This document shows, one piece after another, positions 23,396-35,048 of a stretch of DNA of 64,000 nt. The stretch spans positions 9,238,001 to 9,302,000 of the forward strand of contig CP075493.1 of NCBI GenBank assembly GCA_021613535.1, given 5' to 3'. Source of the stretch: Adineta vaga (lineage: Eukaryota > Rotifera). A program made the position numbers and the translations under genes. How positions within the stretch are numbered: position 1 is the first letter of the stretch; every line of letters starts with the position of its first letter. A model generated the notes under the pieces. It was given only the letters and a program-made list of their open reading frames with translations, did no database searches and had not been told where the DNA came from.

Positions 23396-23929
23396 CACAC
23401 AAGAAATTGCCGATGTTGATTTCCGTCGGAGCGTGCTGCAATAACTGTCGGTCGTGCCAGAACACATTGCGAGCGAACCTTGGTAGACATTCTAACTATA
23501 CTGGTTCGTTATGTATGAAAGCAAAAAAGAGAAAAAAAAGAAAAAGAAAGATCGAAGCAACTTCTAAGGTGTGTTCTGTTATTTATTTATAATACTGAAA
23601 ATAATACGTATAAAAATGAGTATACAAATATTTGAGTCATAAAGAAGAAGAAAATCATCGATTTCTAAACACAAGCAAAAAAATTATTCAAAAAAAACGG
23701 CAGTGTATTCATGTCTGTTTATACCAGTATGATGCACACATGTCTATTCTTCTATTTTTTTCTTCTCTTCGCTCCTATATAGCAGACAACGAAGTATACA
23801 CGCGCGTAATTATCGTATCGAAATGCAGAGAGAGAGAGAGGAAAAAGAAGGCGGTAATCTCGTCCACGGTCAATTCTATTTCATTTTTTAGACAAATTAA
23901 ACAACAACAACAACAACATAACAGCCGCT

Positions 23930-26900
23930 ATGTTGATGGATAGTACCCTTGATACAGATGGTACAGCATTTATCTGTCCTGAATGTAGTTTCAATGGTAC
24001 AAGTTTACCAGAATTAATTAGTCATTTGAATGAAGCACATGGTGAAGGTTTGTTGTTGATATATTCTTATCGGATATTATTTGATTATGTTCTTTTTTAG
24101 AAACAGCAACAAAGAGTTGTTCACCACCGAAAAATTCCGCAACGTTGTCAAATGAAAAGCGATCAAGACGTAAACCAGCATTTAGTCATCAAGTAAATTG
24201 GGAAGATTCATATAGTTTGTTTTGATATCGAGCGATTTTATTTTCATTCTCAGATTATATCACAACCACCACGTCAATCGTTACCAGTATTTAAACAATC
24301 TAATGTTGATCCAGGTTTGTTTTTAATCTTTTGAGCTCATTTTTTTTCAATTTATTCTTTAGGTTCAATTCATTTCTGGGATCGTGTTATTTCTATCGAT
24401 GAAAATGATCGAAGATTTTCCGAGGTTTAACTCTTAAATCTAATAAATTTCAAAAAGAATTAATTATTATTTGTTTTCTACAAATTTAGCCCACTTCAAT
24501 TCGTGATGAAAATGCTATTCAATTAAAGATTAGTCCACAACGACCAATAGCACCTAAAATAAACAATACACCATCGATACCAATCGATTCTTCACCTCCT
24601 TCTTCTCCATTTACTTCACCATCTTTTCAACCAATTCAAAAAAATTTTCAATGTAGAATTTGTCATTTAACATACAAAGTAATTTCTATTCAGAATTCTT
24701 CACTTTTATATTGATTCATCGTTTTCTAATAGAATTTTCATGATTGTACAGCGCACATCCGTCGTAAACATGAAATTAGTCATGCACAAGCTGGTCGTTA
24801 TGTTGCTAAACTTGATACCGATGTTCCATTACCACCGTCTGCAACAGGACATTATAAAATTCGTTTAAAAGTTAAATCTTTACCTCCACAACCTCCTCCA
24901 ATTACAACAGTTGAGAATTTTACGAAAACATATCAATGTAAATATTGTTCCTATACGACTCCTTGGCTAAAAGATATGTCTCGACATGAACGACAAAGAC
25001 ATGCAAATTATCCTTCCTATGTTCAACAAGAAATACCACATTATACTAATAACAAACAGAATGATTTATCAGCACTTTTAATCGATAATGTTGAAACATA
25101 TAATGAAGGTCTTCCAAATCCAAATGAAGAAATTATTATGATTGAAGAAGATATTGATGATGATGACGAAGAGGAAGCGTAAGATGATTTTTGAAATACT
25201 ATCCAAATATTGAATTGATTATGATTGTTTTTCCTTCTAGTCTTTGGAAATATCAGCAAGAACTGAACAATCTAACAGAATCACCAACAAATCCTAATCC
25301 TAACATTCATCATCATAGTAATAATCATTATAATGCAAGTTTACTTCCAAAACCTTTTAAGAAATTTCAATGTCCACATTGTGAACATTCGTAAGTTACA
25401 AGACTAAAATCGATTCATGTTTTTCTATATAAATTTCGTGAATAATTCGTTTATAGATCACCAAAATTAGCAAAACTTAAACTTCATATTGCAACTCATA
25501 CGAATATAAAACCATATATGTGTTCAATTTGTGGTTGGCGCGCTAATCTTCGATGGTATATTCAGGTATTTTATTATATTCATTTTAAAGTTTTAGAAAA
25601 CGAATACAGAATATTATTTATTGTTAGTGTCATGCAAAAAAACGTCATCCAAATCAAAATTTCGAAGTCTTACAATTATCTCATGAAGAAGCTGAACAAA
25701 CCATTAATGCTTATATGCGTGAACAAGGTTTTCAAACAAAAATTCATAATCGTTATGATTCAAAACATCATTATCAATGTTCATTATGTCAATTTCGGTC
25801 GAATCATCCTCGATTTATTGAACAACATATCGAAGCCAATCATAGTCAACTTGTTGAACAGAATAATAATCATCCAAATTTAACTGCTTTAGATCTGAAT
25901 TCTCAATATTCATCAAAAGTTGTTTATGCTAATTTTTCTTCTCATCCAAATTTTAATCCAAATCGTTTATACTATTGTTCTTTATGTTATCGTGGTTATC
26001 GTTGGCGTTATGATGTTAAACGACATCATAAAACGATGCATGAAACATCTGATGATGAATTATCTAAAAGTCGAAATTTTCATTATCTTGAATATGTTCC
26101 ACAAATTGATAGTCTAATTTCAGCAACAATGTCAAGTATTCATAATTCAATGAGACATGAAAATGAAATTGAAGATGATGATGATGATTTAAAATTAAGT
26201 ATTGCTGATGCACGTACAGTTGATGTAACTGATGATGAAGCAGCCGCTCTATTAATGATTGAACCAGATAAACCAGAAATGAATCCAGTTGTTATTGATG
26301 ATCATCCTGAAGATGCAATTATTATATTTGAAGATGATCGAATGAATAAATCAACATCGGAAATAACAAGAACATCCTCTCGACCAACATATAAACCTTT
26401 TCGTTGTCCATATTGTTTTTATCGAACAAATTGGCGTACAGATTGTATGCGTCATATTCGAGCAAGACATAAAATCGATCCCAATCAAAATGGTTACTAT
26501 GAAATGTCATCGGAAGAAGCTGAAAGAACTTATGACGATTATGAACGAACATTTGGCTTCATTGTTTCAAAGAAAGTTTTGGCACGTTTTACTGATTTTC
26601 GTCAAATTTCATGGGAAGATTTAAAGAAATCAATCTGGGAGAAAATCAAAGATAAACCAGATTTTGAACAATGTATTTATGATCGTCTTCGACCAAATGA
26701 TTATTCAAAGACACCTGTACCCTCAACACCATCAGTACAACCAATTGTTATTACATTACCAAATAAAGTATCAATGATAAAACCTAAACGTGTATTTACC
26801 TGCATGGATTGTGCATTTGATTCACATCGAATTTATGAATTAGAAAGACATATTTGTGCCAAAGTTCAAAAAGTTTGTTGTTTCAAAAATCCATTAATGT

Positions 26901-27973
26901 ATTCGACATATTCTTTCCGTTTTAGTATCATCAAGAAAAATCCCATGGACAACTTGTTGTGTCTTTGTACGAATGTAATAAATGTTCATATCGTACGATG
27001 AATCTTAATTATGCTAAACAACATATTTATCTTCATCAATCAAAAGATTATGAGAGACAAACATTCTTTTATTGTTCATTTTGTGGTTATAATCATCGAT
27101 TGCGAACGAAAATTATCGTACATATTGCCAAGAATCATCCAAAACGAAATTCTTCCAATTGTTTAATATCTTGTAATGTAAGTTAAGTTTTGAAATTAAT
27201 AATTTTCTTCTTAAAAATTTCTTTTATATATTAGTATGAATTTGATGCGGATTTTTCCATTCAGCAAACACCTTTAAAAAGATCATTTATCGAACAACAA
27301 CTGAAAAAACCGAAGCTTTTTCATTGTCTTCATTGTCCATATATATCAGCAACGATTGTCGAACATAATCAACATCGATTGTATCATCAAGACAATTCAT
27401 TGTATTCGTACAAATGTCAACATTGTTCATTTGCATCGAATTCTCCGATTTATACGGTAAGTTACTTGTTCTATAATTTAAAATCATTTCCATTTATGTT
27501 TGCTCTCTAGAAGCAACATATGCTATTGCATTCAAAATCAATTCGATCGATATCATCAAATATTGATACGAAAAATTTGAAATATATATGTAAGAATATT
27601 TCATTAACGACAAGTTTCATTTTGATTTTGATCGTTATTTTTTGTTAAAGCTGTCTCGACAATTTATAAAGAAATTCTCGGTAAACCTCTCGTTATAATT
27701 GTCCATTTTGTAACAAATTTTCGTCAAGTTATTCATCGACAATACTCAATCATGTTAAGGTTTGAATAAATATGTTTATACAGTCTGTCAGAATAATTCT
27801 TTGTTTTTTTTTGATAGAATATTCATGGTACGAACAGTAAGCAATTTGATGATAGCTTAATTATTGGTGCAGAATTAGTAAAAGAAATCCTTTTCATCGG
27901 AGGTATAGTAAAGAAATCGAATGTAGATAACTTTGTAAAGAAAAGTTTATTTTCTAGAATCAATAATCAATAA
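23930..27973 (+). CDS. C2H2 zinc-finger protein with 14 dispersed fingers (one frameshift near C-terminus)
   Basis: Probable nuclear nucleic-acid-binding protein of about 1,093 residues. Exons: 23930-24047, 24101-24192, 24254-24314, 24363-24424, 24490-24678, 24733-25178, 25241-25390, 25457-25565, 25628-26863, 26926-27177, 27235-27456, 27511-27589, 27651-27759, 27818-27973. I count 14 C-x2-C-x12/13-H-x3-5-H fingers, singly or in pairs: from FICPECSFNGTSLPELISH in exon 1 to YNCPFCNKF...NHVKNIHG split across the last two exons. Linkers are long and acidic (runs of Asp/Glu), not the TGEKP type, so this is not a KRAB-like tandem array; the layout resembles REST/ZNF-type dispersed-finger regulators. 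Several fingers are split by introns. Exon 27651-27759 needs one extra base near 27692 to read the last finger. An alternative donor at 26873 would add VQK to finger 9; 26863 gives better His spacing. Confidence 0.85.
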
Positions 27974-28439
27974 TCATTGAATGAAAACATGTCGTAATTC
28001 AAATTCATTTTGTTTTCTCTGTGTCAGATGTCTATTAGTTTCGTTTTCCAGTTCAATCGTCATGGATCTGTCGAACTCTATTTAATCCCATTACGAATTT
28101 CATGTATATTTGACTTTATGTGAACATTGTTGTGTGTTTTTTTAGCAAAATATTCATCTACTACTGCATTCAACTATATATCTGCGTATCTAATCAGTTG
28201 TGTATTGGACACATAAGAAAATCTATTCGTTTCATTGCAATAGTACAAATTGTGTTGTTTATTTCTCCTCTATTTTTGCTATTCATCTATTCCTCTCTAT
28301 TTACATCAACATTATACATCTCATTGTCATTTTGATGTATTTATATTTGTTCTTGTCTTTGTGTTTGAAATAATTCATAAATCAATAAAATAAATATGTT
28401 CTACAGTGGAGAAGAATTATAAAAGATAAATTTTATTCT
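27974..28439. other. Convergent 3' flanks of zinc-finger gene and UBR7
   Basis: T-rich on the plus strand, with AATAAAATAAA around 28384. No coding signal; the 71-codon ORF at 28120 is a low-complexity translation. Confidence 0.5.
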
Positions 28440-29979
28440 CTAGAATTTACAATTATCAGGAGGCATGAACATTGTTCGTTGTCGTTCTTGACGTTTTTCT
28501 TGTAAACCAGAAAAGAATGTTGTTACATCTTGAGCTGTCAAGACACCATCACCGTTTGCTTTGTCGCGAAGAAAATCACCTAACGTTTTCTTAAATTCAT
28601 TGATACCACGTAAAACTTCCAGTTTTTGTACATGACCAAGATTTTCTAATGAATCAGCAAGAATTTTATCACCATCAAGATTTTCACTTTTAGCTAGAGC
28701 TTGTTTTTCATATTCTTGTATAGAATCAGCATCATCAAATACAGGCGTTAAATTCATTTCATCATACAATTTCTATGAACATTCAATCGAATAGATTGCA
28801 ATTTTCAAATAAAGAAAATTCATCGAACTTACAGAACATTGTTCACAACGACATAGTCGTCGTCTCCATCCATCTCGTAAAAAGATAGTATGAAATTCAT
28901 TATTCTCCTTATTCGATGAAAGTATACATGACGCATTGTTACTGGCAGCTATTTCAAAAAGATGATGATGAACTGTAATAAGATAATTCACAAATAAAAT
29001 CTTACATGTATTATTTTCTGTCAAAGGTGTAATCGCACCTTGAGTTTCTAGATGAGTACATAAGTTAATTAATGTCATATAGCTCTAGTTTTTTCTTACC
29101 ATCATAATGAGCTAAGAATGGATGTTTCATTACACATGCTTGACAGATCATATCCATTTGATTACTTTCATTTTCTTCCATTGGTAATGGAACACCCAAA
29201 TGCTAGAGATAAAATTTTTATAATGAAAGCATATAGATAGCTAAATTTTACTTGACTATGAAACCAATCTTCACAAATAATACATTGAATCATTTCATCA
29301 TCCGATGTCTAAAATAATGCAATTCTCACCTACGTTAAAATCATATTTAGATACGAACTGTTGATTCTTTATCTGGATATGGACGTTTGCATGTACAATA
29401 AATGCCTCGAAAATTATCATCATATTTATTCAATATATTTTCGGAATCTTTATTCTAAAAATCATATGAAAATTAAAGTGTTTACGAAAAATATTTCTCT
29501 CCTTTACTGGATAAAGTTTACATGGTTGATCATTTAATTTCGTATTTCCACAATCACATCGAAAAAACCTAAGAAGAACTATTCCAAATAATTCTCTGTC
29601 ACTAGAAAAACAAAACCTGCAATCTATTTACCGTTTTGTATATAATTCATTGACGTCATGATTTGCATGGCAATGATATGCACATGCTGCACATATACCA
29701 GATAATTGTTCATTATTACGACATGTCGTACAAGTGAATAAAGCTTGTCGTCTAACATATCCCTGAAAAAAAAACAAAGGAAACTTTCTAATTTTTCTCT
29801 CCAAAAAATAGAGACTATATGTGTACTTGTGAATATGTACATGTATCCACATCACAATTTCCATAGAGTGCTCGTTCACGATCTAATTCTTCTTCTTCAT
29901 CTTCAATTTGTTCAAGTAATTCACTACAAGTAACAGTTGGTTCTTCTCCTTCGTTCGTAGTGATATGATCAGATGACAT
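28440..29979 (-). CDS. UBR7: UBR-box/PHD E3 ubiquitin ligase UBR7
   Basis: Putative E3 ubiquitin ligase of the N-recognin-like family; the human protein binds chromatin and ubiquitinates histone H2B through its PHD finger. Nine exons: 29979-29827, 29762-29632, 29568-29508, 29454-29359, 29308-29252, 29202-29100, 29047-29006, 28972-28833, 28772-28440; 371 residues against 425 in human. The UBR box runs from CTYSQGYVRRQALFTC through GICAACAYHCHANHDVNELY to FRCDCGNTK. The PHD finger has YCTCKRPYPD, MIQCIICEDWFHSQHLG and MICQACVMKHPF. The C-terminal family region has WRRRLCRCEQC and FKKTLGDFLR...TAQDVTTFF. All zinc ligands that I can place are present. Every intron is about 45-65 nt and the total closes in frame. 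Confidence 0.95.
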
Positions 29980-30700
29980 CAGTTTTCTTCTCGAATATTC
30001 AATCTAGAATTATAGCAGTTGTTTCAAAATCATCTCTAACAAATATCCTTCATCTATCTACTGGTAGAAAAGAGAAAGGAATAAACCATGAGCCTGTTTG
30101 TGAATTTCGAAAGAGAAAGGAGAACATCTGATTGTGTATCTGTTCTTTGTTAGACTGACCACATAATGGAGATTGATGGAAATTCTTTTCGTTATGAAAA
30201 ATCGAATAGATTTAAGTATAAACAATGATCTTTTCGAAATATTTTAACGAATATTCATCTACACTTGTTGTCCGATATCGACATCTACCAAAAACCCTAT
30301 TTTTAAGATTTTCGTCTTTCATTTTTGCTTTCTCTTGGCAATTCGATTACATCATCACCATCATCATCGTATGACTTTTTGATTCTTAAAGTGTCTTCTT
30401 CACATCGATTTAATCGTTCGAATATTTGAGAAAAAAAATCTTCAAACAAAAGAGAAAGGATCGAATAACCTTCCTTCTTTTTTTATCATTGAACAAAGGT
30501 CACTTCGTCGCTGATATCATTCGCATTCTTATGAAAGAAATCTTACTGAACATTCGTTTGTCATAATCACATCGTTAGTTATTCGATCTGAAAAGAAGTA
30601 ATTCGAGATTAGAGAACAAAGGAGGAGGGGGAAAAAGAGAACTTGCCGACAAAAAAAAAGTTCATTCATTTTCATCAGTTCATTCGATGCGATAATCAAT
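29980..30700. other. Divergent intergenic region, UBR7 / secreted protein A
   Basis: About 720 bp between divergent starts. Purine-rich just upstream of the plus-strand start (GGAGGAGGGGGAAAAAGAGA near 30620). No coding signal. Confidence 0.5.
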
Positions 30701-31644
30701 ATGAATAATCATCGTCTATTCCATAATCTTAGTCTTTTTTTAATCATAACATATCTTATATCATCAACATCAGCTGAATGTAATGGACATTCAGGTCAAG
30801 ATGATATTCCATTTAGTGAGAAAGTAAAGGAATCTCCAATTATTGTCATTGGAACATCATTGAATAAAAATATTGACTTTCATATTTCGAATTTATTCAA
30901 TGTAACGTTTCTTGTTCAATGTATTTTAAAAGGTCGACCAACTCAACGTATTGTCCATATCGTTCAAGCAGGTATACATGTTCTTTCTTTTCTTGTTGTG
31001 ATATGAAAGTTTATATCTGTATATCATTTAGGTACGCTTCTTGGCCGTCGTTCATGTCAAAGATTGGATGTTAATCGAGAGTATCTTGTTTTTCTCGAGC
31101 CATTTTTCGATGGAACCTATCGACCAGTTGATCTAGAAGATATTCCATATACTAATCAAGTAAATTTGTTACTTGCAACAACATGTGGTCTATCACGAAC
31201 TTATCCATTCACTGAATCGAATGATAATGAAGCACTTTCAACGAACAAATGTCCATCTGCTGTTTCAGTGGACTGTTTATCAGGTATGTTTTGTAATGAA
31301 TCTCTTTTTTGATACTATTTAATTTGATATTTATAGGAACATCAAAAGCTTCTGTGAAAACAACGAAAAACTCAGCAGCAACTACTAGTTCATCAACGAC
31401 TACATCAATGAATCTCGATACGTTTACAAAGGTGCCAATTGATTTAGAAGCGTTATCACTTCTTCTCGCTGAACATCCATACCAAAACTTGAGTTTTCCT
31501 TTTTTACAAAATCAAAATCAAAATCATAAATCACTTTTTTCGGATGATGAAACACGAAAAAATCAAGCTGATCATGTTTCAGCGATACTTATTCCTAGTT
31601 TTATTCAAATCATTTTTTGTAGTATTCTTCATCGTTTTCTGTAG
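30701..31644 (+). CDS. Secreted/GPI-type protein with an NTR/NtA-like OB domain, copy A
   Basis: Exons 30701-30971, 31032-31283, 31337-31644; 276 residues. Residues 1-25 form a signal peptide (LSLFLIITYLISSTSAEC). The ordered part has the sequence logic of netrin/TIMP/agrin-NtA OB folds: FSEKVKESPIIVIGTS, then V.C.LKG, an RRSCQRL cysteine strand and a REYLVFLEP strand, with further Cys. A Thr/Ser-rich stalk (TTKNSAATTSSSTTTSMN) follows, and the protein ends in a hydrophobic segment (AILIPSFIQIIFCSILHRFL), so GPI anchoring or a C-terminal membrane segment is likely. It is paralogous to the next gene (32360-33139): same domain order and an intron at the same AG|G position. The domain name is an inference from the pattern; the function is unknown. 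Confidence 0.75.
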
Positions 31645-32359
31645 ATGATGTGCTTTTCAATTTCAATATTCATTTCACATAATAATTTTCCTCGCGCTTT
31701 TTATTTCTACAGAAAAAGGAAGCAACTAAAGATGGCTCTCAGAATAACAATTTGTACTCAAACATTCTATATAATGATGATGATGATGATGACATAGAAC
31801 AAATTTGTATACATGATGATCAATTGATGAGGTGTCAGTATGAAAATAATTTATCATAGTTATGATTGTTTGTATGAACGTATTGAACAAGAACAAAATA
31901 GAGAAAAATACGTAAGAAAGCTGCGCTTAAATGCAAAACATGAATGGTATATGACTGTATTGAAATAATGAGATAATCTAACAAGCAAATTAAAAATGTT
32001 TGAGAAGAAATCAACAGTTATATTTTAATCCTATTGTATTGAAATTTTGTCATCTACGATTTCTAATGCACAAGACAACTTGTTTTTATATGTGTCATCG
32101 TTAGCAAATGATTTAGTTATCGCTTTTTTTTCTGATGAAATATCGATCATTCACGTATTGAATACATTTCGACATAGAAAGGATAGAAGAAACAAAAAAG
32201 GAATTGCTTCTCTATCATTTCATTCATATCGTCCATGTTGTTCACGAAAAGAAAAATACATATCGGACGTGCATTCTTTCTTCGTTCCATTCGTAATATA
32301 TAAACACACATACATACATCATTTCAACTTTGTTAAACAATACGTCAGCTTAGTGCATC
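31645..32359. other. Spacer between the two paralogous secreted-protein genes
   Basis: Holds an exon-like open stretch at 31715-31858 with a good acceptor (see findings) and otherwise AT-rich flank. The ORF at 32047 ends in the 5' part of the next gene and is not protein-like. Confidence 0.45.
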
Positions 32360-33139
32360 ATGTTTAATATTAGTACAATATTTCTTCTTATTTCAATTGC
32401 TATCTGGAATGTAAATGCAATACGTAATCGAGATTGTCATCCAGATGATATTAGCTTTGCAAACAAAGTAGCCAATTCATCATTTGTTGTGTATGGAAAA
32501 CCAACTGCAAAAACATTATATAATGATAGTGATGCCATGTTTTATGGAACTTTTCGTGTTGATTGCATCCTTAAAGGTTCACCCATTGATAATGTCATTC
32601 AAATCATGAAAGCTGGTAAATTTTATTTTAAACAAAATATTCTACGAATAATATCTGTATTGTCATTTAATTTAGGTCGAGTCGATGGCAAAACATATTG
32701 TCAAGATTTATCCGTTGGTCGAGATTATGTCATCGCTTTTCTTAAACAAGATCCATTACAGAAAAACAATACAAACACCTTTGTTCCAATGGATTTTGCA
32801 GATATGCCTGTGGAAGGCAATGCAACAAGTCAATTACTAGCTGATACTTGCAATCTTCAACAAATTCTTCCAATTAGATCAAGTGCTTTAATTAATGATA
32901 TTTGTCCAGTAGTTTCAACTCATACACACTGTACTCCTTCAACAATGAAAACTAATTTTGATTCTGCTACTACTGGTTCAGGATCAATCATAGTTCCCGG
33001 TCAATATCATAATTTAACAGATGGTATTCGAAGTAAATCAGGTACAGCTCTAGTTGATGTTGACATCAACAAGGCAAGTAATATGAGAAGTATAAATATT
33101 TTTCTTATCTTCATGGCTATTTTGGTTCCATTGTATTAA
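32360..33139 (+). CDS. Secreted/GPI-type protein with an NTR/NtA-like OB domain, copy B
   Basis: Exons 32360-32615 and 32676-33139; 239 residues. Signal peptide ISTIFLLISIAIWNVNA. The domain repeats the pattern of copy A: DISFANKVANSSFVVYGKPT, FRVDCILKGSP, then GKTYCQDLSVGRDYVIAFLK and a later TCNLQ. N-glycosylation sequons are frequent (NDS, NSS, NNT, NAT, NLT). The C-terminus is hydrophobic (INIFLIFMAILVPLY), again GPI- or membrane-type. The intron interrupts the same codon (Ala-Gly) as the first intron of copy A, which supports tandem duplication; copy A has one more intron. The 60-nt intron of copy B has no in-frame stop, so an unspliced form would add 20 residues. Confidence 0.75.
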   Translation: MFNISTIFLLISIAIWNVNAIRNRDCHPDDISFANKVANSSFVVYGKPTAKTLYNDSDAMFYGTFRVDCILKGSPIDNVIQIMKAGKFYFKQNILRIISVLSFNLGRVDGKTYCQDLSVGRDYVIAFLKQDPLQKNNTNTFVPMDFADMPVEGNATSQLLADTCNLQQILPIRSSALINDICPVVSTHTHCTPSTMKTNFDSATTGSGSIIVPGQYHNLTDGIRSKSGTALVDVDINKASNMRSINIFLIFMAILVPLY

Positions 33140-33664
33140 TCTCTCAAAAAGTAAGAATCTATTTTTTTGTTCATAGATATGAAAAAGAAAAATTTTTTTC
33201 CTCTGGTATTGTTCCCAATATTTGTTCTACATGTGTTAATATTTCTCGAAAATATCGAAATAAATAAAAATTGAAGTTCAATTTGTTACCATAAACATAT
33301 TGATTTATCTAATGCATGAAAGTTTATAACAGACAGTAGTGTGTTGTTCAGATAGATATTTATATTGATGATCAATCGCGACACCTGCATTATTAAGGAG
33401 TGGTAAACGATTGTCTCCAATGATACAGGTTTATTTCGTTAACAGCTGATCAACTGCGTTACAATAGTAAATATACTACTGAGCAAAAGGAAAGCAAAAA
33501 GGTAAAACATTTACATTTTTTTGTGAAAACATACTCTTTTTTCACATACAAGAAGTACAAAGTTTAATTTTCAAACGTAACAGGTAAATCTCGTGATATA
33601 TTAATATTTTACTACGCTTATTCCTACGATAACGTCAAAAACAGTAAAAACAATCTAATTGACA
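33140..33664. other. Intergenic, nothing identified
   Basis: AT-rich flank with AATAAA-like signals near 33260 (AATAAATAAAA). No coding exon found. Confidence 0.5.
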
Positions 33665-34812
33665 ATGCATCTTGATAAAAATGAACCAACAACCGAAACA
33701 AGAATAGAAACTCAAGATTTAGTATGTCCAATTTGCATGAGTAAGATCAAGAGTTTTGAATGTTTTATCAGGCTTTTGTTTTGATTATAAAAGGTATAGC
33801 TGGTGATCCACAAATAACATCATGTTGTCATCGGATATTTTGTATAAAACATGCCGATCTGAATCAATATCATAATGGTTGTCCATTGTGTCGTGAAAGA
33901 GATTTTAAGTTTAAACCTTCACCTAAACATAAAGAAATGCTCGGACAACTTACTATTCAATGTGCTTGTTCAGAATATATTGCTCCCGATGATTATGAAA
34001 ATCATCTTGATCGATGTTTAAATACAACATTCACTTGTCCACATAGTGCTTGTCGCGAGAAAGTAAATCATCTCTTGTTTTTATTCGCGTATTTTTTTCT
34101 TTCTATTGAATAGAATAATGAAACAAAGTATAATTCTCAAGAACTTATCAATCATTTGGCTCGATATCATTGTAATGAAGTTCCTTTACTTGGTAAAACT
34201 TATGTAGAGAAAAAATCTGTTAAATCTTATCGAAAAGCATCAAAAAAATATGACGATCTTGTTTCTACATTATACAATGTAATTTATCCTAAAATGATCA
34301 AAGTAGAATTGAAAAATTCTCTAACAAATCAACAAAAAAATTCATCGATATTCAAATGTCCACAAGGACATCCATTAATTGAAGCTGATCATGCTCAACG
34401 TAAACGTCGAAATGGTACAGTTTATTCTTCTGCTGGCTTTAATTGTGATATATGTCATCATGTTTTTACTCAAGGATCATCATGGCATTGCTCATGTTCG
34501 AATAGTGGTTTTGATAAATGTATCGCTTGCTTCGTTTTTCAATTATACAATCTTGATGATCCAAATTTAAAATTAGCAAATGAGAGTAGAGAAAAACAAC
34601 AACAACATTCAAGGCAACGAACTCTTCGAGAGACTGTACGTTCATCACGTCAATTATTTCAACTTTTATCTGAAAATATCAGTGATGACGATACAGATTA
34701 TGATGATGATGATCAGATCAATTATGCATTATTGGGATCAAGATTATCTCAACCATTATTTTTATCGCGACAAAATACGACTGATACAGGAAATAATGAA
34801 ACGAATCTTTGA
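33665..34812 (+). CDS. RING-finger protein with TRAF-type zinc finger and C-terminal Cys/His domain (E3 ubiquitin ligase-like)
   Basis: Exons 33665-33740, 33794-34062, 34114-34812; 347 residues. The RING spans the first intron: LVCPICMS, then ITSCCHRIFCIKHADL and HNGCPLCRERDF. A TRAF-like zinc region follows (IQCACSEYIAPDDYENHLDRC, then FTCPHSAC and a later LINHLARYHC). After a helical Lys-rich segment comes a second Cys/His cluster, FKCPQGHPLIEADH, FNCDICHHVF, WHCSC and GFDKCIACF, which looks like a ZZ/DC1-type zinc-binding domain. The tail is acidic and Ser/Gln-rich (DDDTDYDDDDQ). The domain order suggests a cytoplasmic E3 ligase; the substrate is unknown. Start at ATG 33665, with no good upstream alternative. 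Confidence 0.85.
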
Positions 34813-35048
34813 GAAAATCAGAACAGTACTTTCAACAAATACATCTATTGTAGACTTCTGTATATCATATTCATAATAATAAATATCAATAAATACATTT
34901 CTCCGATATAGAACATAATGTCGGTTTTATTTATACTGTTTACAAAAATACATTAGGATCAGTATGAACAACAAAATATAGATGAAATTCATTGATAAAA
35001 AAAGAGATTAGCTTGATTAATATCTAGTTAATGAAGTAGTGTTCTAGA

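Larger units (their letters stand above)
21080..23929. other. Long non-coding region upstream of the zinc-finger gene
   Basis: 2.85 kb without a supported gene. A 63-nt imperfect hairpin lies at 21178-21240. From about 22060 the base composition shifts to higher GC with TC- and GA-rich tracts, (AGC)n and (GAA)n repeats and many CG dinucleotides, which suits a promoter and 5'-UTR for the plus-strand zinc-finger gene. Short ORFs here (22078, 22345, 23407, 23632 and minus-strand 21735) are not protein-like. A 3' splice acceptor TTTTTTAG ends at 23891, 38 nt before the zinc-finger ATG. Confidence 0.5.

Noticed and set aside
25041-25259. Minus-strand Ser-rich ORF
   Set aside because: Antisense to the acidic GAT/GAA-rich linker of the zinc-finger gene; a shadow.
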